Source of the DNA: Opisthorchis felineus
Taxonomy: Eukaryota > Platyhelminthes > Trematoda > Opisthorchiida > Opisthorchiidae
Direction of reading: 5' to 3'
Assembly (NCBI GenBank): GCA_004794785.1
Contig: SJOL01009743.1
Location: 297,010 to 361,009 of the forward strand
DNA: 64,000 nucleotides
The position numbers and the translations under genes were made by a program. Shown here piece by piece: positions 1-11,500 of the stretch (positions within the stretch are counted from its first letter, which is position 1; every line of letters begins with the position of its first letter). Below the pieces are notes generated by a model. That model was given only the letters and a program-made list of their open reading frames with translations. It searched no databases and had not been told where the DNA came from.

Positions 1-1969
1 ATGGCCGCCGTTTTTTCTAAAACAGTGCACGTTTTGGCATACACCAATAATTTATAAAAACTTAATACAGGAAAATAGAGGTTTCTGATGGCGTTTTTGT
101 AAGTCAGGTCAGCCACGGTCACTGACTGACCCTCATCTAGCTTATTTGGGCGGCTACGTACCGTACACGTCAACAGGAAGGAGTCCCTTTCGAAGACTCG
201 CACTCTCATGCTAAAATTGTTCAGAACGGTCACAAACATGCCTCCACATAATTTATAGCTTCTAGAGTATAAGAACGTTCGCGGAGTTTTAACAAAAATG
301 CAGCTTAAAATTTAGCATCACCCTGATCTTCTTGCATCCGAGCTGCTCTAACGTTGATGGCTGTACAGGGCTGTCACTTCGTCGAGACAAAGAGTCAGAC
401 GGGTCTTGATAATTTAAACCACCTAAGGGAGAAGGTCTCATTCTAACCGGCACCATATGTAAGCTGCATTTTAAAACATCATTTGAAAGTAGAGAGCGGC
501 TACGCAGTGCGGTCCAAATTAAGTAGTGCAAATCCAAACCAACCAGCCCCTCTGCTCCCGGTAGTCAGTACATGCGACCAAACATTGCCTTAGAAGCAAT
601 GATGCGTTCCCTTAAAAGTTACCGAATGGACTAGATAAGCGCTTGTCAGTAACTGACTACCTCCTGTCCGAGAAAGATTTGCTTCACACAATAAATGTAT
701 GTTCACGTACTATGAACGCGTCAAGTCTATAGTGAAACTTTCAGAATGATACCTGAAAGACTAACACCGAAATTATGCACAAATTTCTGCACAAGTTACA
801 GCGCTACCTTGGCTTGTCTGAGTGTCACTCTTTCGAGTTCAGCATAGAACTCACACGATACTGGCGTCTGACAATTTTGACTATAGTTTGCAAATTATTT
901 TCCCATTGTTTCACGATTGTGAACAACCAGGACACTGAACGTTGTTCAGTGAACTGCGAGTTGTTCTGATCTCATGAAAGTATGCTGGTTAACATGTATT
1001 GAAAGATTTCTGAGACGCATATGTTTATCCAGTAAATGACACCTGAGAACCAGGAACAAGCCCACCAACGGTTTCCAGTTTGCTTGCTTGAGTATGGGCA
1101 CCACTAGCGTACCCATAATGAAATATCACCCAGGTAGCGACCCTCAAGATATTACGAGAAAGCTACTCAAATGAAGACAGTTACCCAAAACAGTATCAGC
1201 AGTGGGTTAATTGGGATTGTCGCAGATGTTTAAAATGTTGGTGAACAGTAATTTTACCAGTCTAAAACATTCCGAAAAAAACAACTGTTTAGCTCGTACG
1301 ATGATGCTACATACGACACCACGATTAAGCATGATATTTTCATTCGTTCTCTGTGGTTCTTTGATCAGCCGACCGAACTAGGTGATTTGGGTGCGAACAT
1401 TTGATCAACTTGGACGGTGCTAACTGAGTTACTGAGATCCTCTTCATTAGGGAATTCCATTGTCTGCCTATAATACAACTGATCTCCCACAGTAAGCTGC
1501 AAATCATAGATTCTGGTCGAAAACCGACCACACAAAAATTCGCTCAGTATCACTTGAATTCTTGTGGAGCCAATAAACCCATTTCTGCTGCTGGAGAGCC
1601 GCATACAAGGGCTCAGTTGTTCAGTGACTAATCGGTTGCTGCCCGTGGAGTGGGGAACCACACATAGGACGAAAAAATTTATGGATAGGACTAGTTAGTA
1701 CTCCTAAGTATCTCAGAACTGTGCTGCTTTAGATGATTACATGGACACCTGCGATGTTCCGTGTTTCTTAGAATGGCCTGGTGTACCAAGGAAATTTTTA
1801 GAGTAGTGAAACAGAACCTAACGAAGAATCCTTTTGCATCAGGTCCGAATTGGTTGCCAGCATCTCCCGAAAATCTTTTGCAGTTGGTTCCTCTTTTTCA
1901 GTAGTTCCCTTACAGCACCGGCTAAAAATGTCTTGCTGTCACGATGCCCAGGTTCAGGATCCTGAAACA

Positions 1970-2211
1970 CTAAATGTCGACTTTTCTTTTCCCGTTTACA
2001 TCAAACTGCAAAAGTGCATCATATTTTGTATAGTTGACTACGGTGTGACCAGCAACAGCAACGTAATCAGCCAAGGGGTCAAAATGTGGCCAAAGCATAA
2101 GCCCTATCTGGCCTTTATACAGAAAGTATTCACGTTGTAATACCGCAGTTCCCACCGTAGTGGCAATTGAGATGATGGTGCATACAGTAGATACCGGGGT
2201 CAACAGAATTT
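1970..2211 (-). other. Unassigned open frame, alternative last exon for gene A
   Basis: A pyrimidine-rich acceptor ending TTTTTCTAG precedes 2211. From there an open frame of about 79 codons runs to a stop at 1970. The first part is hydrophobic (ILLTPVSTVCTIISIATTVG) and the end is polar (NGKRKVDI). The start phase, two bases completing a codon, would fit the phase-1 end of gene A exon 13. Against this, it would put a glutamate in the middle of transmembrane segment 12 and add an extra hydrophobic helix, and the intron would be about 6.7 kb. The nearer candidate at 8553-8593 is preferred. It may simply be chance open sequence. Confidence 0.2.
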
Positions 2212-5200
2212 CTAGAAAAATTTGAAAGCAATAAGCAATAAGGGGATTTGACGGACAGCAAGTTCGTTACGATCAGCGAGGTGAAATTTCTGACCTTAGG
2301 TGGTTCTAGACTCTTAAGATGATAACATACTTCATTAACTAACCACATAACGGCTTTGAAAATGTAGATGAGTGGTCTCTCGCCAATGGCCTCAGTAACT
2401 CATGGTTTATCGTCGCCAAATTACTGGAGTTGCGCGTACCCAAATCCAGTAAGGCCATGTTTCTCTGCTGACCTCGCAATAATAGTTCAGACGGTGGTGT
2501 GGCACGGGTCTAAGTTACTCTTGTAGATATTCCAACACAACCTGCGGTCCACATTTATCCACTAATGGCGTTTATGTTCGGTACAGCCGTTTGGTTGGCT
2601 GATTGTTTTCACATCCGGCCATTTCACATTCACTTGACCAGATCCCGTGTGGGCGATGGATTTCTCTGAAAACATCATACACCGGAATTCCGGCTGCACT
2701 TAAGAACCCCGGTTGAACCTCGACAAAATGGTTCTCTTGAAGCGTCCATTCGTTATGTTATGTCAAGGCAGACTGAATAAAAATCCACTTAACTATCTAC
2801 CCCATCTTTGTAATGCTAAGTTTAGTCGGTGTCAACCTCGAGAAAATAATAGCAGCGAAAATATGGAAAACGACTTCCGTATTCAATGCTTACTTGCTAC
2901 GAGCTCTACCAATTTCACAAGGAATTACAACACGCAGTTTGACTGCAAAGAAACGCAGTGAACTTGAATACTTTGCAATACATCTTAAGCCAAGTTTTGG
3001 GCGGCTGCTTAATAGGATAGGAGCTTTGTAACGGAAATCGATAACTCCATTTGGCCCCGTTACCTGGAGGTTCCATGAATAGACAGAAATCGATTGAACG
3101 AAGCGGGATATGGACACGACTGAAGGGCTGCATAGCTATTTCATGAGTGTACATTACTGTACGTCCCATGTGTACTGTCACAGTAGAAAGCACATACTTT
3201 CAAACTGCGGATTTCGAGACACGCCTTAGAAACGCTATCATATGATTATCGGTTGTTCCAACCGAAGTTACCGCACGGTGTTTTACCGTCCCTTTCAACT
3301 GCATATTTTGAGGGCATATAGTGGCAGAACGTAATACACACAAATGACCTGTTTCTTGGCAAGAATATATTCACCGGTCACCCGGTAGACGGTACAAACT
3401 GAGATTGGCTATCCAAGTGTCCTAGGTGCCTTTCCGCCAACCTTCTAAGGTCTCATGCTTTCAGTTCGTCTTTTTGAACTCTGAACAGAGACTGGTTCAT
3501 GTAGTCTGACGGATCTGGCGCACCCCGTGAAAATTAGCCCAGTTCCACATATACCGGCCCCTTAACAGAGTATTTAGTTGAATGAATATTTGCTCGAATC
3601 CTTGCCAGGAAATACCGCCCACAGCCATACGTAAACTAGTTCAGTTTATCAGTACCAAGGGTATGTTGGTTGCAGCTGTCACAGTTTCGCGAAGCAGTGC
3701 AAAAACCAGATGTGAACGACTATATGCTTTTCAAAGTGCAATGTGCGCACCGCTACCAGCCACCAAATAACTATTACATAAAAGGAGTTCACCAGAAAAC
3801 ACGTTTATTAAACTCTTGTGATTACTAACTTGGACAATCAAACGGGGGCATAATCATCAACAAAACGCAATATCAACTTGTTCCTAACTGGTCTGCAGGA
3901 TTGTTTGTGTTATCATAAAAGCAGGTCAGCGGACTGTACCGCTGTACAAAAAGCTTGAGGCAGGCATAAAATTCAAGGATTGACAGAAAGTCAACATGGA
4001 TAAGCGAAACTAACAGGCGCTATTGTTGATCTGGACCGGAGTTGCCGAGTTCATTTTGTAAAAACCACAATTAGCAGTTGCAGCGATTCCTGCACGAACG
4101 GAACACATCGTACCTTGGGTTCATTTTCTTGTCAGTCAGAGAAAGAGCGATGAAAAATGCTGAAATTTCCAAGGGAACGTTAAAATAGGTTAGTAAAACT
4201 AGTAGATACTGTATGGTTAGCATGCGTAGTGGTAATAAAGTGAAGTTAGTTAGAGAATATGAGACCGTTCATAGTCAGCGACGCTCTAGAATGAACTTGA
4301 TCTCTGGAATGAGAGGCTACTTTAGGAAGAGACCAAGCGAGCTTTTCATTGCGATATTTGTTAACCCCACCCATGCACGTTTTGCCACCCCAAATGTGTC
4401 ACTGCAGTTAGCGTGAGGTTCACTTACTGAGATAAACCACGTGACCGGTTGGTAAGTTTACTTAAAATCGTCTCCTTTGTACCAACCAATTGCTGCACGT
4501 TGCGTGCAATAAAACCCGATGTGGCACGCCGGATTTTGAGGATTCAGCGTGGGAAACAAAACTTCAGGAATGTGAGAATGCACTAAGCTAGCATATGCAC
4601 TCTATACGGATGATGATCGCTGTTTACCAGACAGTCTGCTGATTGTCAACCTGATACATAGGACTGATATTTTGATCACGCCTCTGTGCACTACAGTCAC
4701 CCACTCGTCAATAGTGAAAGTTTAACCAGTCAGACAAACATGACATAGCTACCGGATGTTGTGAACCGATATGCAGTATAGTCGAGGACAGGTTGAATTC
4801 AGTCACTCAAAAAAAAGAATAATAGTGGAACGTTCAGGCACGTGCAGGCCACTTCTCGGATTAGGCCTCGCTTATGCTCGTCTATGGCATTCGGTCAGTC
4901 GTCGTCGGTAATAAATGCTTACGGCAGTTCAGTTTGGTTTCAAAGCGTACAAACACTACCTAGTTTTCAAAATACATCGATTATCTTACCACCTTCAGCC
5001 AGTCCCGTCAACACTGTCAAATGAAATTGCCTTTGTTAATTGGGTCGTGAGGTCGGTCACCAACGTCTGATACCTTAGTCTGTCCACCTCATATTAAACC
5101 GATGACCGGACTGCTTGTAAACAGTTGGGCCATTCCTTCTGTCTCTCATCCAATCCTTGTGGATAACCTCATACAAGTGCCCATCCAACACCCGAAGGCT

Positions 5201-5378
5201 TGACGGAAGCATTATGGCCAGTTCCTAATAAGCTATAACTGTTCAACCCATGTGGCGCACAGAAAACGGTGGTCTTTCTGTGGTCCCTCCACCAAAAGCT
5301 TGCTGGGTCAATCGAAACAGTGTCATATAACTCCTCCATGTTTTGAGTTCCTGCAAGATGTATTGAGTTCCCTGTCTT

Positions 5379-5405
5379 CCCCCCCCCCCCCCCCCCCCCC
5401 CCCCC
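5379..5405 (+). repeat. Poly-C homopolymer, 27 bases
   Basis: An uninterrupted run of 27 C on the plus strand. It follows a CT-rich stretch (ccctgtctt) and is followed by gatcac. Runs this long are length-unstable and are often mis-sized in assemblies, so the true length is uncertain. Confidence 0.95.
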
Positions 5406-8400
5406 GATCACTTTTTGCCCAACCTTTGTCAGATAACACATCCTGGGTCTTTATAGGAATCACCATTAAAATCCATAAAGCAGGAAACGTGAGTAAGCCT
5501 ACTGTATTCGTATACGACAAGCAAATTTTACCAGATCCTAAAATACGGGGGACTGTACGAGCAAGTTTCAGCCAGGATATTACGCAAGTTGTCTCTTTAT
5601 GGGGTCTTTGGAAGAGAAAGCTCACTCAACTTGAGCAGAAAAATAGTCGCTCCGAAATAATTATTAAAGTAAAACGAGAAACTAACTATTGGAATGGATT
5701 TGTATACGCTTTTTGCCCAGCTGCTTCACCAGAGTTACTCTGAATTCCCAACATTAAGCCATACTGTTAGTGAACCGCAATGGATGAGGGTAGGTAAATT
5801 TGCTGTTCTAGTATAAACTTATATGTATTTGCAAAGCATAGAGAAATTTTCCAGAACTCTCTAGAGAAGTGAAAACATTCACCAGTTAACGCAAGTTCCG
5901 GAACATACACCCCATCAGATCATTGGAAACGATACTTATTTTCTATCACAGAACTGTTTGCTTTCGCGTATGAGCCCTATCAGAGCACAACACTGAGCTG
6001 CGGATTCACTGAACATCCACATTGAAAGTTTACTTGAACTGTTCGTTTATAGTCGAGTACGACGAATGATTGTGTGTGCTAGCAATGTTTGGCACTTTTC
6101 ATACAGATTAAGGGAAAAACATCCAACTACCGTTTGCGTGTTTGTACGATGTCTATCTGGTTGCAAACAAAACTTTACCCTCCAAGGGGACTGACCGAAG
6201 GGACCAGCTAAAACTGGCGCTTCTGTGAAGCGATCCGTTCTGGTCGACTACAACTGACTGGAAATGAACAGATTCAACAAGAGTTGAATCTGCTCCGCCT
6301 CAGGCATCTCACTTTTCGTATTTATTGCGCGTTATATTTTAAATCTTGATTACAAGTTGACTACAAGTTGCAATGTGGCTCTAAATACTAATTGTTACAG
6401 TTTGGATGAAACAGGTGTTACACTCATTGATGGATGGAGCGTAAGTCGGGACAATTGTCTACAAAGTAGAACGCCACCAACACTTCGCCATACAAATCAT
6501 ATTAACACAATGATGTAAAGAATTCTGAATATGATCTCGACTAGGGACCAGATGATGTTAAGTAAATATGGGTGGTGTCAACAAAACGCAGAAGCTGGGC
6601 GTTTTAGTAGTTTATTCCGGTGGTTCATAGTTGGCTCATTCAAACAGAGTTACGCCACCTTTAGCTAGGAGTTTGTTTTGCTTTCCTCAGGGAAAGTCTA
6701 TCGAATCCGTAAGGGTATGTCTGGAAGCCCATCTTACATGCAGATGGTCCTCGCAAGATGGGTTTTAATGAAAATGTTGTTTGAAAAGTTATCTGTAGTC
6801 CGGGCTAAGAGATGGTTTTTCCACGGTCCTAAAATATATAACAAGATTAGACGAACCACCATAAGCGTTCCTTACTGGAGATAGCCTCTCTGGAGGAAGA
6901 CCAATATTTTTGCTGTATGATATCGTCACGACGTACATCTTGTACGTTGACGGATATCGTAAAATAAATATCCCATAAAGAATTGTGTCACTCATATTCG
7001 GCATGCAACCAAAAGTTGCAGAGGAACTGACTTGTAAAGTTGTGGATTGATAATAAATGGCTAAAAATTATACCGACATTTCCGCAGTCAATTCACAAGT
7101 ATAGCTAACAATTGGGTCGTGCTATGGCAGTCCCTGTTAGCTTCGATATCTTGTCACGAAACCGAACCCAGTTAATTTACCTATCTGCCCATACACCGTT
7201 CTCGGGACGATAATCGTTAAAAGCTATCGACTGTTTTGACTCATAACTAGTAAAAAACAACGAAACATTCCTAGTCTCATGAGGGGGATAAGACACGACA
7301 TTAAGTTAACTTAGTTAATCAGGAGACTAGTGAATGTGCCAATACTCTTTCGTACCACTGGGGTCACGCCAGACACAACATGTGACATTGTCATTTCAGT
7401 AAAGACCACCCCTTTGTTAACTAGGGGACGTCATTTAAGAGGAAGTCGAATTACGCTATAGACTAGCCGATCAGTGACAGTGGATATGGTGCTATCTTGG
7501 CGCCTGCAGGAGGGCTGAAGTAATAAGCATGCAATGTTTCGCTGATACAAAATTCTACGTGTCGTCCGATCCGCGCTGTTTACGTTACCGCAGAGTAAGG
7601 TGGACATGGTACCTGGAACTGAACTGATACAAGCCGTGACGATCAGCAGGTTCTCATCAGCCGCCCTTAAAGCCCTTACTACCTTGCACGCCTACAGTGC
7701 AACAGACAAACTGGCTTGAAATAAATAGGTCCGCAGTGAATTATGTTACCACAAAACAACATATCTGACGGAATTACCATCTCGTGTGAGAAGTGAACCA
7801 GTTTGACACGATGTTTCACGTTTACAGTTTTGAAAAGTAATTCAGGAGTCCGGTGGGGGGTTTCCTTTAACTTGGCCGGCGAACCTGCGTATAACTGAAC
7901 GTTTTAGAAACCAGCTAAAGATATCGATTATCCAGGGTAGTCCTCCGTTAACTAGCTGTCTTGTTCCACTTCATGCCTCTGCGTGAGTATTTCAATTCTG
8001 CTGTAGAGTGTAGGTATTTTACACTGAAAAGAATGACACTGAGTCTCAAGGTTATTTGCATTTACGCCTCAGACCATTCACATTAATTTCTTCCTGACTA
8101 TGGTATTATTCCTGATGGTTCAGAGGCAGATAGATGTCGAACTGCTAGCCTTTTTGGTTGTTATCCGTCGATTTTAGTAGGACCTGGATGTAGGATAGAA
8201 AATTGGTAGAAAATTAGAAAAGCTGCAACTGGTCTCGCAGTCAGAACATGCTTGTGACAGTTCTGATGGTTAGTTCCTGGGTTTTGTGCCGACGTGAAGG
8301 AGTGGACAGATGAATATCTTCACAACGTTCTATTTTAACGACCCTGAAACCTTCATTTCCTGGAAGAGTTGTCTCCTATGTCATTGATGTGATTTGTGAG

Positions 8401-8552
8401 AGAAAGCAGAGCTTTCCAAACAATAAACTCCATCAGAGCAAACGCACCCATTGAGTACAAGTTGGACTACATTTTTCCGTGGCATTCAGTTATATCGCAG
8501 CTATTAACTGCAACTTGGCGTTGTCGTGGGTGGCTCCGACTATGCGTTTGAT

Positions 8553-8593
8553 TCATTGGTGATTCATCATGGCAGAATTCACAATAATCGGGC
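8553..8593 (-). CDS. Gene A exon 14: candidate last exon
   Basis: After the acceptor ATCGTCTTCTGTAG, two bases complete a glycine codon from exon 13. The frame then reads PIIVNSAMMNHQ and stops at TGA (8555-8553). This finishes helix 12 and gives a very short C-terminal tail, with a 307-bp intron in line with the other short 3' introns. No AATAAA signal is obvious close downstream, so the end of the gene is not proven; the frame at 1970-2211 is the alternative. Confidence 0.45.
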
Positions 8594-11500
8594 CTACAGA
8601 AGACGATATAGTTCACTGAGTTCACAATCGCACACTTCCTCACTGACATTCAAACCCCCGAAAGACGGAATTAGTTCTGAATGAATCCAAAACACGTTTA
8701 TGTGAAACCTCAACAAGCACCAGAAACGAAAACCATCCAAGCTACCACGAACGACGATTTGTTGCAATAGCAAATTTACTTCTTTTACAAATTCCGTTCT
8801 CTACGTTTGCCTCAATTTCTTCGTGTTTTACTCCTTGGGGATACCAGAGATTAAAAGCCGAAACAGAGCTGAAGACTATCAAAGCAAGCAAACAACTTAC
8901 CAATCAGACAGACGCAACCACAGGCGGTAAACTGCATAACGTAGGCTCCCTTCGAAGAAACTAGCGTATTGACAATGGAGCAGGTGACACTTCCAAAAGC
9001 CTGTTAATATAGGAAATGGGATGCCCTAGTAAGGTTTTGTTAATGAGAGTCTACAGCTGAAAATTGCATTTGGTTAACAGCGACCACTCACGAATGCACT
9101 GAAAACAAGACCATAGTTGATAGCCATTCGTTCCGGTCCGAAGAGAGTTCCTGTGGCGGTAGGCATAATGGCGAACACACCACTAAGGGAGATGAAGAGC
9201 AGACAAACCCACAGAGCGTAGAAAGCTTTAAGGACGCTCCCCTCTAAATAGCGCAGATGGGGGAAAGTAAAGAGAATAGTTGACCAGGCCACCAACATTG
9301 TGCAAAGTGGAATCTGAAAAAAAAGAGATGTAACCACGCGGTGTCAGCATGTGTAGATGGAAAAACGCACCAAGTAGTTGAAAGTGATAGGCATCAAACG
9401 CTCATGAAAATGTTTGATATATAATCAACTTGGCTGGTAAATCCAATGGGTAAGCTTTCTCTCAGTGTCCTACCTTGAAGGAGACTTTGTCCACAAAAGC
9501 TCCCCACATGATGCGACCACCAGCATTGAAGATTGCTGAGATTGTTGCGACAATGGACAGGAAGAAGTCATCGGAAATGTAGGCTTGTCCAAAGTACTGT
9601 AACATAAATGACACATGTATTCTTTATCGATAAGCTTTTGGGGCCGAAAGCAACAGCACAGTTACGTAACACTTCATGCACTTTCAACTCAACCGACCTT
9701 GTACGCAGATGTGATTATTGTAATCGGGATAATGTTGCAGAACATGACGACCCACATGCGATAGAAGTCGCAGCGCCGAAGAACTTGAACTGGAGTTAGG
9801 TTTTCGTCTCTAGAAAATTTCAAAGAACTGCCGTTGGTAAGAAATCCGACACAATATGAACGGCCAAACATATAGCAAGAGGAAACTAACATGGTACTGA
9901 ATGAGGGTGACGGCTGCAATGAGTGTGGGAACCATTGGCGTGATAACATACATGGACTAAACATTCACGGACAAACATGCATCACATAGAAACAGGCGCA
10001 ACTCTCACTCTGGAGGTTGTCTTTCCGGAGCCATCTTCGACCAGGGTTCTTTCAGTGATCCTGTGCTGCATCTTAGGCTGTGGTGGATACAATGCAACAA
10101 AGAGGTTATGCTGTGGGAGACCAGGTGAGCTGGTATGCTGGAAGAATAACCCAAATAGACCACACCTGTCCATAATATGGAAGCGATCCCCAGTCTAAGG
10201 CGCTGGTTTTCAGCGAGGTAGTGCAGAGTAGAATGTGACGACCAGGAGTATGGCGACAGGAATATTCCAATCGGAATGACTCTGCTCTGCTGTTGAGTTC
10301 CAAAAACCCTCACCTTTTGAGTACCTTTACCTGTCTTAGTCATTGTTTTCACCATACTCTTGACCAACAAATTCAGATGAAATTTAATGAAATAACATCA
10401 TTTTTGTTCCCAAATTTGTTTTTACCAAGGCTTAACAAGCCTTCGCTGCGGTCCTATTTGAAAAGTATTTCCTATACTCAAAGGCGCGAAGCTCTCATAT
10501 CAGGCGGCTTCTCACAAAGGCTTTAGCTTTCTAACAAAGAACTATCTGCTTTTCCGGGCTAGATAGAACATAGCACAACTCCAGAATGCCTCCTAATTAC
10601 TTCTTATTTAACCCACGATGCTATCTAGATGGTCATTTGTTACTTCGTTTTTGTAATACACTTAGATGCTCCTAGAAAGACTAACCGACCTTTTCAACTG
10701 GGACAGACTTTCGACGCACGGCTGCCATGCAACTCAGATGAACCATTGGAGTTAGCACACAAGTTCGCATGGGTTAACACTAAATTGGTCGTTATGCGGA
10801 AGACAAACCTGAAAACGGACCTGATGGCCAGGCGATTCTGCCTTAAAATCTCATTTATTTCGCTCTCAGACGACAGTTCGATCAAAACTTCCCTCTATTC
10901 CAAATGGTGGGCGTGCTCCCACTCTGATATCCATTCAACTCGCTGGTGCTCTTCAGTGTTCAAAAACTCGTCCATCGCGTGCTTTCTTATCTAGAATGCT
11001 AAATTCTCCATACTGCCAACGACATACGGCCTACCATAGTCATGGGGCGTCCTGCATTCCAAAAGTTCAGTTCGCTTGATAGTTACAGGATGATGTTATA
11101 CCCATATATGGAACTTCCCATCTCTCGGCATCAGACCGTGACAACCCAGAAGGCACAAATGCCTTACAGTGTTTGTAGTAATCCCAGTGAGAACAAGTTT
11201 GTGGCCAAGAATGACACAAAGCAATCCGACAAGGTTTACATCCCCGTAAACCAGGTAGATGGACTAATCGTCATCAGCGCTAGACAGGCACAGTTTTCGC
11301 AGGTACCAAATGAGTGTAAGTCGTGCTTAATACGTACACTTGATGGAACCGGCGTTTTACTTCCTCAGTGATGCTAAGGGCTGCTGGTGTTAGATTCTGT
11401 CAACATAGCAGCACGTGAAACACTAAAATAGGCATTTTTTCAAAGGTTCACCAGAGACAGTACCAATTAGTCCAAACCGTCTGAATGTTTCTTTGTTGAT

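Larger units (their letters stand above)
1..8552. other. Left flank with no supported gene
   Basis: This stretch lies downstream of gene A on the minus strand. Open frames are short and scattered over both strands, and none shows a protein family I recognise. The notable items are a 27-base C run at 5379-5405, a 163-codon plus-strand frame that spans this run, and a minus-strand frame at 1970-2211 that could be an alternative last exon for gene A. I see no RNA gene and no clear polyadenylation signal just downstream of the candidate gene A stop. Confidence 0.5.

Noticed and set aside
1365..1661. Minus-strand frame ending NEEDLSNSVSTVQVDQMF, considered as the gene A tail
   Set aside because: A polar tail would be plausible, but no acceptor with a pyrimidine tract gives the needed phase, and helix 12 would not be completed.
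5169..5625. Minus-strand frames with a poly-glycine run
   Set aside because: The run is the complement of the 27-base C homopolymer; nothing around it looks coding.
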